Shown one piece after another: positions 1 to 6,222 of a stretch of DNA of 8,093 bases. The notes beneath the pieces were generated by a model that saw only the letters and a program-made list of their open reading frames with translations, searched no databases and was not told where the DNA came from. The stretch is taken from positions 1-8,093 of the forward strand of contig CALETL010000071.1 of assembly GCA_937920485.1 (NCBI GenBank), written 5' to 3'. A program made the translations under genes and the position numbers. How positions within the stretch are numbered: the first letter of the stretch is position 1; every line of letters begins with the position of its first letter. The stretch comes from an uncultured Phycisphaerae bacterium. Lineage in GTDB: Bacteria > Planctomycetota > Phycisphaerae > Sedimentisphaerales > Anaerohalosphaeraceae.

Positions 1-336
1 CTGCAGATTGACAATCGCGTCAATCTTTTCACCCGCAGCATTTAATGCCGCATCCAGGCCTTCGCCCTGTGCGACTGTACGCGGAAAACCGTCGAGTACA
101 TAACCGGCCGGTGCATTCTTAATCGCACCAATCATCATATCAATAATCAGATCATCCGGCACCAACGCACCACTGTCCATATAGCTCTGGGCTTTTTGGC
201 CAAGCTCACTATTCGCTTTTCGTTCAGCACGCAGAATGTCACCGCTGGACAAATGTGCCATGCTGTACTTATCAATGATCCGCTTGCACTGGGTTCCTTT
301 TCCCGCGCCGGGAGGGCCAAGTAAAATTAATTTCAT
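1..336 (-). CDS. adk: Adenylate kinase, 3' end cut off by window (partial)
   Basis: Cytosolic nucleotide kinase that interconverts ATP + AMP with 2 ADP. The first 112 residues are visible and the frame is open to base 1, so roughly the C-terminal half (LID domain and the rest of the core) lies outside. Seen directly: the P-loop GPPGAGKGT at residues 7-15 immediately after the first beta strand (MKLILL), the AMP-binding segment HLSSGDILRAE at 28-38 (the usual STGD is SSGD here, a conservative change), and LDGFPRT at 81-87, the family signature whose Arg binds substrate. The ATG at 336 is the only sensible start because the P-loop follows directly. It overlaps the secY stop as ATGA, indicating translational coupling. 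adk after secY is a common order in many bacterial phyla but not in E. coli. Whether the LID is the zinc or non-zinc type cannot be seen. Confidence 0.96.
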   Translation of the reverse strand, partial: MKLILLGPPGAGKGTQCKRIIDKYSMAHLSSGDILRAERKANSELGQKAQSYMDSGALVPDDLIIDMMIGAIKNAPAGYVLDGFPRTVAQGEGLDAALNAAGEKIDAIVNLQ

Positions 337-1697
337 CGAAACGCTCCTTTAACTTTTGAGTCGCCGAATCCTTCATAGTTACGCATAATCAAATTGGCTT
401 CGATTCTCTGGACCAAATCAAGAGAAACGCTTACTACGATCAACAATCCCGTCCCTCCGAGGAAAGACGCCACCGCAAATGGGACTCCCAGCAACTGACT
501 CACCAAACTCGGCACAACAGCGATGATCGCAAGGAACGCTGCTCCGAAAAATGTGATACGAATCATCACAGTTTCAAGGTACTCTGCTGTCCGGTGACCG
601 GGACGCAAACCGGGAATAAAACTGCCGCGGTCGCGAAGATTCTTGGCCATATCCTTCGGCTGGAACTGAACCGTTGTCCAGAAATACGCAAACAAAAAGA
701 TCATCGTAACAAAAACAACGTTATAGGTAAACGCTGTCGGCCCGAAAGCTTCAGCAATCTGGCTCATCACATTCAGAGTCCGTTCAGACAGGTTTGGTAT
801 CTTTTTCAATTGATCAAAAACGATAGGTGGAAACATCATCAAACTGGAGGCAAAGATAATCGGCATCACACCGCCATGATTAACACGCAGAGGCAAATAA
901 TGACGGGCACCGCCATACATCCGGTGACCCCGCATCTGTTTGGCCTGCTGAATGGGAATTCGACGCTGGCCCTGTGTAATCAAAATCGCTCCGGCAACCA
1001 CGAAAACAAATGCGGCAACCAGAAAAATAATCGTTTCTATCCCATATTCTCCCGGCTCAACGCCAACTCTGAGCTCGGTATGTTCCCAAACCTGCATGAT
1101 CGCCCACGGCATCCGGGACAGGATACCTGCCATGATAATTAAGCTGATTCCGTTGCCAATGCCGTATTCATCGATCTGCTCGCCCAGCCACATCAAAAAC
1201 AGCGTTCCGGTAGTCATACCGAAAACACCCATAACAATGGCCTGTACTTTCATACCGGGATAGACATATTCGCCTCCGGCAAACATCTTCATATACATCA
1301 GGGACTGGATCAGACATAAGGGAACCGTCAAATAGCGCGTATACTCCTGTATTTTTTTATGGCCCGTCTGCCCTTCCTGTCGAAGCTTTTTTAAGGCGGG
1401 AAGAACCTCACCCAGTAACATTAAGATGATTGACGCCGAAATATACGGCATAATCCCAAGCCCGAACAAGCTGGATTTACTCAGCGTACCGCCGGTAAAC
1501 ATCTGCAGATAATCTGCAGCCCGGCCCAGCGGAGAATCCGTATCCCGCTGATCAGAGGCCTGCTGAATCTTTCCGCTGTCAAAACCGGGAACCGGAATAA
1601 AGAAACCGATCCGATAAATACACAACAGCGCAATGGTAAACAGGATCTTGTTTCTAAGATCCGGCACCCTAAATATGTTTACAAATGTCCCAAGCAT
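333..1697 (-). CDS. secY: Preprotein translocase channel subunit SecY
   Basis: Central pore of the SecYEG translocon in the inner membrane; it moves unfolded Sec substrates across or into the membrane with SecA or the ribosome. The 454 residues match the family length (about 430-460). Ten hydrophobic segments can be drawn, roughly at 17-37, 75-97, 121-140, 150-172, 180-200, 221-241, 274-293, 322-343, 375-396 and 402-428. Hallmarks seen: the plug/TM2 region from about 62 to 100 (LQMFTGGTLSKSSLFGLGIMP), GIGNGISL at 179-186, the cytosolic loop RRIPIQQAKQ at 245-254, and SFIPGLRPG at 359-367 in the large cytosolic loop that contacts SecA and the ribosome. The ATG at 1697 follows AAGGAAGGG with about 8 bases of spacing. 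The gene starts 25 bases after rplO, as usual in spc operons. Nothing is broken or missing. Confidence 0.98.
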   Translation of the reverse strand: MLGTFVNIFRVPDLRNKILFTIALLCIYRIGFFIPVPGFDSGKIQQASDQRDTDSPLGRAADYLQMFTGGTLSKSSLFGLGIMPYISASIILMLLGEVLPALKKLRQEGQTGHKKIQEYTRYLTVPLCLIQSLMYMKMFAGGEYVYPGMKVQAIVMGVFGMTTGTLFLMWLGEQIDEYGIGNGISLIIMAGILSRMPWAIMQVWEHTELRVGVEPGEYGIETIIFLVAAFVFVVAGAILITQGQRRIPIQQAKQMRGHRMYGGARHYLPLRVNHGGVMPIIFASSLMMFPPIVFDQLKKIPNLSERTLNVMSQIAEAFGPTAFTYNVVFVTMIFLFAYFWTTVQFQPKDMAKNLRDRGSFIPGLRPGHRTAEYLETVMIRITFFGAAFLAIIAVVPSLVSQLLGVPFAVASFLGGTGLLIVVSVSLDLVQRIEANLIMRNYEGFGDSKVKGAFR

Positions 1698-1722
1698 TTT
1701 TAACCCTTCCTTAGCTTATGGC

Positions 1723-2172
1723 TTAGGCGACCACCTTTGCTGAACCGCCGCAACTGGAAATTTTTTCCTGAGCGCTTTTACTGAATTTATGAGCGGTCAC
1801 ATTCAATTTCTTTGTCAATTCCCCGTCGCCGAGGATCTTAACCTTACTGCAGCTTGAACCGACAAGGCCTGCGCTGACAAGTTCGCCGAGGCCCACTTCG
1901 GTACCATCATTGAAAAGACGGTCCAACTGAGAAACGTTCACAACTTCATAGCGGGTTGCAAATTGAGCATTATTAAAGCCCCGCTTAGGCAATCTTCGAA
2001 ACAGCGGCATCTGGCCGCCTTCATAAGCCAGCGGGGTCGAAGCGCCCGCACGGCTGCCATATCCTTTATGTCCGCGGCCACAGGTCTTTCCGCTGCCGGA
2101 ACCTTTGCCGCGCCCGACACGATTGCGTTTTCGGTCAGATCCGACGATTGCTGTGATTTCATTACTTAACAT
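1723..2172 (-). CDS. rplO: 50S ribosomal protein L15
   Basis: Late-assembling 50S protein that binds 23S rRNA through a long basic N-terminal extension. The 149 residues fit the family. The N-terminal arm is visible: KRNRVGRGKGSGSGKTCGRG at about 15-34, followed by HKG at 35-37, and the signature EGGQMPLFRRLPKRGF at 51-66. The C-terminal globular domain follows, ending at ..SAKVVA. A longer frame from an upstream ATG at 2196 exists, but I prefer the ATG at 2172. It gives the family-typical N-terminus (about ten residues before the basic arm) and sits 7 bases after a near-perfect Shine-Dalgarno, AGGTGGTGA, at 2188-2180. That site includes the rpsE stop codon, implying coupled translation. The gene normally found between rpsE and rplO (rpmD, L30) is absent. 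Confidence 0.96.
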   Translation of the reverse strand: MLSNEITAIVGSDRKRNRVGRGKGSGSGKTCGRGHKGYGSRAGASTPLAYEGGQMPLFRRLPKRGFNNAQFATRYEVVNVSQLDRLFNDGTEVGLGELVSAGLVGSSCSKVKILGDGELTKKLNVTAHKFSKSAQEKISSCGGSAKVVA

Positions 2173-2179
2173 GTCGTTA

Positions 2180-2188
2180 TCACCACCT
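2180..2188 (-). promoter_or_regulatory. Strong Shine-Dalgarno of rplO merged with the rpsE stop
   Basis: On the mRNA strand the bases read AGGTGGTGA, a near-perfect match to the 16S anti-Shine-Dalgarno. The last three bases are the TGA stop of rpsE. Spacing to the rplO ATG at 2172 is 7 bases. This decides the start of rplO at 2172 rather than 2196 and leaves no room for rpmD. The arrangement suggests that ribosomes finishing S5 reinitiate on L15. Confidence 0.8.
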
Positions 2189-2695
2189 TTTTTCAACTTC
2201 GATCTCTACGCCACGCAGAGACTCGACGGTTTCTTTATCACGAAGTTTCATTAAACCATCCATGACCGCCTTGACCACATTCTTCGCGGCACGGCTTCCA
2301 TGAACTTTGGTCAGAACATTGCGAATTCCGGCATATTCCAGAACCGAACGGACGGCCGAGCCGGCAATTACACCGGTACCCGGACTTGCCGGCAGCAATG
2401 TGACTTGTGTTGCGCGACATTTGCCGATGATCGGATGTGGAAGTGTGCCATCCACAATCGGAACCTGATGCAGATTCTTCTTGGCATCCTTAACCGCTTT
2501 CTCGACCGCCGGAGGAACTTCATTTGCTTTGGCATAACCATAGCCGACTGTCCCATCGCGGTCTCCAACAACCACCAACGCGGAAAAGCTGAAACGACGT
2601 CCGCCTTTAACCACCTTGGCATTACGGAAAACCTTGACGACCGTATCTTCCAACGGCTGTTCCGTTTGAATGTCTGTTCTGATTTCTTCAGCCAA
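2180..2695 (-). CDS. rpsE: 30S ribosomal protein S5 (TTG start)
   Basis: Small-subunit protein at the back of the 30S that helps set decoding accuracy and, with S3 and S4, lines the mRNA entry channel. It has 171 residues (E. coli 167). The N-terminal dsRBD-like domain shows KVVKGGRRFSFSALVVVGD at 27-45 and DGTVGYGYAKANEVP at 47-61. The C-terminal domain has the glycine-rich PASPGTGVIAG at 102-112 and the helix with AKNVVKAVMDGL at 137-148. The start codon is TTG: reading backwards in frame, the second codon before it is a TAG stop, and GGAG at 2706-2703 sits 7 bases upstream, so no ATG alternative exists. It lies 39 bases after rplR and 7 bases before rplO. Confidence 0.96.
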   Translation of the reverse strand: MAEEIRTDIQTEQPLEDTVVKVFRNAKVVKGGRRFSFSALVVVGDRDGTVGYGYAKANEVPPAVEKAVKDAKKNLHQVPIVDGTLPHPIIGKCRATQVTLLPASPGTGVIAGSAVRSVLEYAGIRNVLTKVHGSRAAKNVVKAVMDGLMKLRDKETVESLRGVEIEVEKRW

Positions 2696-2702
2696 CTTCT
2701 AT

Positions 2703-2706
2703 CTCC
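2703..2706 (-). promoter_or_regulatory. Shine-Dalgarno of rpsE that fixes a TTG start
   Basis: GGAG on the mRNA strand, 7 bases before TTG at 2695-2693. An in-frame TAG two codons before the TTG excludes any upstream start. The downstream sequence MAEEIRT leads directly into the S5 N-terminal domain, so the TTG is well supported as the initiator. Confidence 0.7.
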
Positions 2707-2734
2707 GATTCTGTCGATTTCGATTCATTCTGAT

Positions 2735-3100
2735 TTAGAGCGCCAGTCCGGCTTCACGAGCCGCATCGGCCAACGCTTTGACTCGACCATGATATCTGTA
2801 ACCATTACGATCAAAGCACGCCGCCTTGATCCCAACATCTCCGGCCTGCTTGGCAATCGCAGTGCCAACGCTTTTAGCTGCTTCCTGATTCCCGCCATAA
2901 GAAATCCCATCCTGCATGGCCTTGGCACGTGTGCTTGCTGAAGCCAGTGTTACGCCCGCCAGATCATCAATAATTTGGGCATAAATATGGCGGCTGGAAC
3001 GAAAAACAACCAACCTTGGACGGTCCGGCGTCCCAAACACTTTCCGTCGGGAACGCCAATTACGTCGCTGACGCGCTTTTTTAACCTTTTCTTTTTGCAT
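2735..3100 (-). CDS. rplR: 50S ribosomal protein L18
   Basis: Binds 5S rRNA together with L5 and L25 in the central protuberance of the 50S subunit. The protein has 121 residues with the chosen ATG at 3100 (E. coli 117). It shows the basic N-terminus [20 protein letters not shown], the signature [16 protein letters not shown] at 27-42, and the C-terminal [20 protein letters not shown] at 96-115, all diagnostic of the family. The longer frame starting at 3142 would add 14 unconserved residues and would cut into an RNA hairpin. The ATG at 3100 instead has an AAGGA element about 10 bases upstream. The 72-base gap to rplF is the longest in the window and holds that hairpin. Confidence 0.95.
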   Translation of the reverse strand: MQKEKVKKARQRRNWRSRRKVFGTPDRPRLVVFRSSRHIYAQIIDDLAGVTLASASTRAKAMQDGISYGGNQEAAKSVGTAIAKQAGDVGIKAACFDRNGYRYHGRVKALADAAREAGLAL

Positions 3101-3127
3101 TGTTACAAAATCCTTATATTGTTCATG

Positions 3128-3153
3128 GGACCGCAGATTCACAACTGCGATCC
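3128..3153 (-). other. RNA hairpin in the rplF-rplR intergenic gap
   Basis: On the mRNA strand the arms GGATCGCAG and CTGCGGTCC pair over 9 base pairs with one G-U wobble. The 8-base connector TTGTGAAT can form a U-U mismatch, one U-A pair and a GUGA tetraloop of the GNRA class. The 3' arm is followed by CATGAACAAT, not a T run, so it is not a standard intrinsic terminator. The hairpin lies about 20 bases after the rplF stop and about 28 bases before the rplR start. It may be an mRNA processing or stability element or a protein-binding site; the function is unknown. Confidence 0.6.
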
Positions 3154-3172
3154 AGCAATCAAACTCTATTAA

Positions 3173-3739
3173 TTAAGCACCTAAGGCCTTACCTACCTTA
3201 CGAATGACATGTTCATCCGTATAGCGAATTCCCTTGCCCTGATACGGTTCCGGCGGACGAACCTTACGGACCTCCGCAGCAAACTGCCCCAGTTCCTGCT
3301 TGTTTGGGCCGGATAAGGTAAACAACGCCGGAACATCGTTACCACGAGTTGCGGGCGTCTTAATCTCAACATTAACACTCTTGGGAACTTTCAGTTCCAC
3401 AGGATGGCAATAACCGACATTCAACACAAGCTTGCCGCCCTGTTCCTTAACATTGTAACCGGTTCCAAAAATCTGCATGGGTTTTGAAAAACCCTTGCTG
3501 GCACCAATCACCATGTTATTCAGCAAGGCACGAACCGTACCGTGCAGTGCTTTCTTCCGGCGGTCTTCCTGATCCGGATTGGACACAATGATCTTGTTGT
3601 CTTCGACGTTTACTTCGATCTCCGGATGGGTGTCCAGCTCAAGCGTCCCTTTGGGACCGCTGATCTTGAAATGACGCCCTTTCTGTTCGACTTTAACACC
3701 GCCTGGTACCGCTATTGGTTTTTTTCCTATACGACTCAT
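3173..3739 (-). CDS. rplF: 50S ribosomal protein L6
   Basis: 50S protein near the factor-binding site (sarcin-ricin region), made of two similar L6 folds. The 188 residues are slightly longer than the usual 176-180. The start MSRIGKKPIAVP is the classical L6 N-terminus. GPKGTL at 28-33, HGTVRALLNNMVIGASKGF at 66-84 and the C-terminal signature VRKVRPPEPYQGKGIRY at 157-173 confirm the family. The ATG at 3739 directly abuts the rpsH stop (TAAATG), so translation is probably coupled. No irregularity apart from a few extra residues between the landmarks. Confidence 0.97.
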   Translation of the reverse strand: MSRIGKKPIAVPGGVKVEQKGRHFKISGPKGTLELDTHPEIEVNVEDNKIIVSNPDQEDRRKKALHGTVRALLNNMVIGASKGFSKPMQIFGTGYNVKEQGGKLVLNVGYCHPVELKVPKSVNVEIKTPATRGNDVPALFTLSGPNKQELGQFAAEVRKVRPPEPYQGKGIRYTDEHVIRKVGKALGA

Positions 3740-4138
3740 TTAGCTCACCGTACAAATCAGTTCACCGCCGACATTTTCCTGTCGACATTTTCTATCACTC
3801 ATTACGCCTTTACTGGTTGAAACAATTGCAACACCCAAACCACCCATTACACGAGGCAGGTTGTCTTTGCCGTTATAAACACGGCACCCCGGTTTGCTGA
3901 CTCGCTGGATCACACCAATCACAGGGCTACCATCGGGCGTATACTTAAGGGCAACACGAATCAGACCCTGCTTGCCATCATCGATACGATCATAGTCAAC
4001 AATATAGCCCTCTTCTTTGAGTACCTGAGCCACACCCTGGCACACTTTACTGGCTTTTATGTTTACTTCCTGCCGTCCGACACGCGAAGCGTTTCGTATT
4101 CTTGTCAGCATATCTGCAATAGGATCACTTAAACTCAT
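3740..4138 (-). CDS. rpsH: 30S ribosomal protein S8
   Basis: Primary 16S rRNA-binding protein of the 30S platform. In E. coli it is also the translational repressor of the spc operon. The 132 residues are typical. Seen: the N-terminus MSLSDPIADMLTRIRNASR, RVSKPGCRVY at 79-88, and the RNA-binding signature STSKGVMSD at 107-115 followed by VGGELICTV at 123-131. The ATG at 4138 has GGAG 8 bases upstream. The 48-base leader to rpsN holds no gene. An S8 operator like the E. coli one (at the rplX-rplE junction) could not be recognised. Confidence 0.97.
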   Translation of the reverse strand: MSLSDPIADMLTRIRNASRVGRQEVNIKASKVCQGVAQVLKEEGYIVDYDRIDDGKQGLIRVALKYTPDGSPVIGVIQRVSKPGCRVYNGKDNLPRVMGGLGVAIVSTSKGVMSDRKCRQENVGGELICTVS

Positions 4139-4186
4139 TCAACTGGCTCCGATTTACATCCACTTTCAAAACATTCATATTATTGA

Positions 4187-4372
4187 TTACCAGCTTGCCT
4201 TTTTAACACCCGGAATCTTGCCTTCGTTGGCCATGGTGCGGAAACAGATCCGGCAGACCTTAAACTTACGATAAACCGCACGAGCGCGTCCGCAAATCTG
4301 GCAACGCGTATAGCCGCGGCTTCTGAATTTCGGTTTCAATCTGGCTTTATTTTCAAGTGCCGTTGTTGACAT
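4187..4372 (-). CDS. rpsN: 30S ribosomal protein S14, zinc-binding type
   Basis: Small 30S head protein, needed late in assembly. At 61 residues it belongs to the short type Z (C+) class rather than the ~100-residue zinc-free class. Four cysteines are placed as CxxC-x12-CxxC: C24, C27, C40 and C43, the usual zinc ribbon. [20 protein letters not shown] (18-37) and the tail [11 protein letters not shown] (51-61) match the family. The ATG at 4372 is preceded by GGAG with 7 bases of spacing, and the gene lies 16 bases after rplE. No second, zinc-free copy is in this window. Such copies are elsewhere often under Zur control, but nothing here shows that. Confidence 0.97.
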   Translation of the reverse strand: MSTTALENKARLKPKFRSRGYTRCQICGRARAVYRKFKVCRICFRTMANEGKIPGVKKASW

Positions 4373-4388
4373 TGACCAACTCCAAAAA

Positions 4389-4940
4389 CTATTCCTGTTT
4401 CGTCGACTTAAAAGGCATTCCGAACAACATCAGCATCTCATGTGCCTCGTCATCGGTATTCGCCGTCGTTACAAACGTAATATTCATTCCCTGCTGGGTT
4501 TCGATCCGTGCCGGATCAATTTCCGGAAACGCGCTCTGCTCGTCCAGGCCCATCGAGTAATTGCCGCGACCGTCAAACCCTTTGGGGTTCAAGCCGCGAA
4601 AGTCCTTGACACGTGGAATCGCCAGATTGATCAGGCGATCCAGAAACTCAAACATCCGCTCTTTGCGAAGCGTCACCTTTAAACCGGTTTTGTCGCCTTC
4701 ACGGACCTTAAAGTTAGACACACTCTTCTTCGCCTGGCAGATCAGCGGCTTCTGTCCCGTAATGACCGTTATGTCTTTTATCGCATTGTCCATGAACTTC
4801 TTGTCCGCAACGGCTTTCCCGACGCCCATAGAAACAACGATTTTTTCCAGTTTCGGTATCGCCATCGGACTGCCGTAAGCAAACTTCTGCTGAAGTTCCG
4901 AAGCGACCTTACTTTTATATACATCTTTTAAGCGAGCCAT
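4389..4940 (-). CDS. rplE: 50S ribosomal protein L5
   Basis: Binds 5S rRNA in the central protuberance and contacts the P-site tRNA T-loop and 30S S13 (bridge B1b). The 183 residues are family length (E. coli 179). Landmarks: [14 protein letters not shown] at 28-41, ITGQKP at 60-65, [16 protein letters not shown] at 77-92, [10 protein letters not shown] at 108-117, [10 protein letters not shown] at 122-131 and [10 protein letters not shown] at 151-160. The start ATG at 4940 follows an AAAAGGT element about 6 bases upstream. It lies 29 bases after rplX, and no S8-binding stem was recognised there. Confidence 0.97.
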   Translation of the reverse strand: MARLKDVYKSKVASELQQKFAYGSPMAIPKLEKIVVSMGVGKAVADKKFMDNAIKDITVITGQKPLICQAKKSVSNFKVREGDKTGLKVTLRKERMFEFLDRLINLAIPRVKDFRGLNPKGFDGRGNYSMGLDEQSAFPEIDPARIETQQGMNITFVTTANTDDEAHEMLMLFGMPFKSTKQE

Positions 4941-4969
4941 CTTTAACCTTTTTTCTTTGACTCAAATCT

Positions 4970-5308
4970 CTATTTCTTAGCTGCCTTCGTAACTACACCG
5001 ATCTCGGTGCCATCAACAGCAACACGTTTCTTTTTCCCTTTTGCATCCGTCTCAAAGCGAACCCGGCTGCCAACCGAACTTTTAGGGTTGACCGGCTGAA
5101 CATTACTGATATGAATCGTTCGTTCAATCCGAACACGTCCGCCCTGCGGATTTTTCTGCGAAGGACGCACATGCTTGTACGCCAGATTGACGCCTTCCAC
5201 CAAAACACGGTTCCTGTCCGGTATCACCCGCATGACCCTGCCGGTGGCGCCCTTATTTACGCCGGTTTTAATTTCTACCGTATCGCCTTTTTTAATATGT
5301 CTTGCCAT
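4970..5308 (-). CDS. rplX: 50S ribosomal protein L24
   Basis: Early assembly initiator of the 50S subunit, located near the polypeptide exit. At 112 residues it is close to the family norm (about 103-110). The KOW motif is plain at about 7-33 (KGDTVEIKTGVNKGATGRVM), followed by VLVEGVNLAYKHVRPSQKNP at 35-54. The C-terminal half is basic and ends in KK. I place the start at the ATG at 5308, with AGAGGA 6 bases upstream. A TTG eight codons earlier (5332) would give an unconserved N-terminus and lacks a comparable binding site. The 30-base gap to rplN is ordinary. Confidence 0.96.
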   Translation of the reverse strand: MARHIKKGDTVEIKTGVNKGATGRVMRVIPDRNRVLVEGVNLAYKHVRPSQKNPQGGRVRIERTIHISNVQPVNPKSSVGSRVRFETDAKGKKKRVAVDGTEIGVVTKAAKK

Positions 5309-5338
5309 TTCGTTCCTCTTTCTGCTGACCAACGGACT

Positions 5339-5728
5339 CTATACCACTTCACTGGCCAGAGAAACAATTTTCATAAAATTCTTTTCACGCAGTTCACGCG
5401 CCACAGCACCGAAAATACGGGTTCCAACCGGATTCTTATCCGCATCAAGCATCACGGCCGCATTACTGTCAAACCGAACATAACTGCCATCCGGCCGACG
5501 GATCGGATATTTGGTCCGAACGATCACGCAACGATGTACTTTTTTCTTATCCAACTGACAGTTGGGAAGGTTTTTCTTGATCGCAACGCAAACAATATCG
5601 CCAACACCTGCGGTCGGACGCGTATATTTCCCTTTTTGGGATGCGCATTTCCCCAGCACCTTAATACACTGTGCCATTTTAACGCCGCTGTTGTCGGCAA
5701 TTTCCAACATGGTTTCCTGTTGAATCAA
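5339..5728 (-). CDS. rplN: 50S ribosomal protein L14 (TTG start, 7-residue insertion)
   Basis: Highly conserved five-stranded barrel protein of the 50S interface. It forms bridge B8 with 16S rRNA helix 14 and is the docking site of the silencing factor RsfS. 129 residues against about 122 normally. The core is orthodox: [15 protein letters not shown] at 1-15, [16 protein letters not shown] at 77-92, [13 protein letters not shown] at 102-114, [10 protein letters not shown] at the end. The extra length lies between IKVLG (22-26) and AGVGDI (40-45): thirteen residues, rich in Lys and Gly, stand where E. coli has six. Five cysteines (21, 28, 47, 57, 67) are unusually many. The start is TTG at 5728: AAGGA lies 7 bases upstream, an in-frame TGA lies six codons upstream, and the conserved MIQ would be lost if the ATG at residue 7 were used. 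Confidence 0.95.
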   Translation of the reverse strand: MIQQETMLEIADNSGVKMAQCIKVLGKCASQKGKYTRPTAGVGDIVCVAIKKNLPNCQLDKKKVHRCVIVRTKYPIRRPDGSYVRFDSNAAVMLDADKNPVGTRIFGAVARELREKNFMKIVSLASEVV

Positions 5729-5735
5729 TGGTCCG

Positions 5736-5740
5736 TCCTT
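5736..5740 (-). promoter_or_regulatory. Shine-Dalgarno of rplN that indicates a TTG start
   Basis: AAGGA on the mRNA strand, overlapping the final base of the rpsQ TAA stop. It stands 7 bases before TTG at 5728-5726. The alternative ATG, six codons into the gene, would be about 25 bases away, too far for this site. Confidence 0.65.
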
Positions 5741-6003
5741 TATTCAATGACTGCTTTTTCCAATATTTTTATCAGACGCCAGTTCTTACTCTTACTGATC
5801 GGTCTGCATTCTGATATGACAACCTTATCACCTACACCGGCCTGGTTGTTCGGATCATGAACACCCAGTTTCGTGCGGCGACGAATATATTTCCCATAAC
5901 GCGGATGTTTTACTTTGTAGTCAACCTGGCAAACAATACTTTTGTCGCCACTTTTACTGACCACCACAGCACTCTGATTTTTTTTGACGTCTTGTGTTTC
6001 CAT
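5740..6003 (-). CDS. rpsQ: 30S ribosomal protein S17
   Basis: OB-fold primary 16S rRNA-binding protein of the 30S body. The 87 residues fit (E. coli 84). Seen: [20 protein letters not shown] at 12-31, then [20 protein letters not shown] at 32-51, the most conserved loop-strand region, and [20 protein letters not shown] at 57-76, the S17 signature. The ATG at 6003 comes 4 bases after the rpmC stop, so the two genes are nearly overlapping and probably coupled. rplN follows after 11 bases. Confidence 0.97.
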   Translation of the reverse strand: METQDVKKNQSAVVVSKSGDKSIVCQVDYKVKHPRYGKYIRRRTKLGVHDPNNQAGVGDKVVISECRPISKSKNWRLIKILEKAVIE

Positions 6004-6007
6004 GCCC

Positions 6008-6205
6008 TTACTGGCCCTTTACCTGATCTTGTCCGATAATGGTTTTGATCCGTGCGATATCGCGTCGAACATTACGAATCGCATGTCGGTTTTCCAGATT
6101 CTCAGTGACGGCCTGACTGCGAAGACTAAATAACTGCTTTTGCAGGTCTCCAAGCTTTTCGGTCCGTTCATCCGGTCTCATATCTCTGATTTCAGAAGAT
6201 TTCAT
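6008..6205 (-). CDS. rpmC: 50S ribosomal protein L29
   Basis: Small two-helix hairpin protein next to the exit tunnel; with L23 it helps form the docking area for trigger factor and SRP. 65 residues with the start ATG at 6205, preceded by AGAGGA 4 bases upstream. [13 protein letters not shown] starts the family pattern, [19 protein letters not shown] (21-39) is the first helix plus turn, and [11 protein letters not shown] (47-57) is the second helix, with the conserved R(R)DIARIKT motif. A longer frame from 6259 would overlap rplP by 37 bases and adds unconserved residues, so I did not use it. Confidence 0.95.
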   Translation of the reverse strand: MKSSEIRDMRPDERTEKLGDLQKQLFSLRSQAVTENLENRHAIRNVRRDIARIKTIIGQDQVKGQ

Positions 6206-6222
6206 TGCTTCCTCTTTATTTT

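Noticed and set aside
594..1142. 182-residue open frame on the plus strand opposite secY
   Set aside because: It is antisense to a convincing SecY, has no recognisable family and is rich in His/Asn/Arg, as expected of a shadow frame.
2173..2196. ATG at 2196 as the rplO start, giving an rpsE overlap of 17 bases
   Set aside because: It would encode MKKGGDND before the conserved N-terminus by translating through the Shine-Dalgarno itself; the ATG at 2172 fits the family and the spacing.
2700..2732. Short CGATT/ATTCTG repeats in the rplR-rpsE gap
   Set aside because: The units are only 5-6 bases and irregular; likely chance in a 39-base gap.
2300..2941. 213-residue open frame on the plus strand opposite rpsE and rplR
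   Set aside because: Antisense to two conserved genes with normal codon structure; no family resemblance.
3128..3153. The rplF-rplR hairpin as an intrinsic terminator
   Set aside because: The 3' arm is followed by CATGAACAAT rather than a run of T, and essential genes follow in the same operon.
4941..4969. S8 translational operator at the rplX-rplE junction, as in E. coli
   Set aside because: The gap is a purine/AT-rich 29 bases with no stem resembling the S8 binding site.
5111..5860. 249-residue open frame on the plus strand opposite rplX, rplN and rpsQ
   Set aside because: It crosses three well-identified ribosomal protein genes and their gaps and has no domain signal; a shadow frame.
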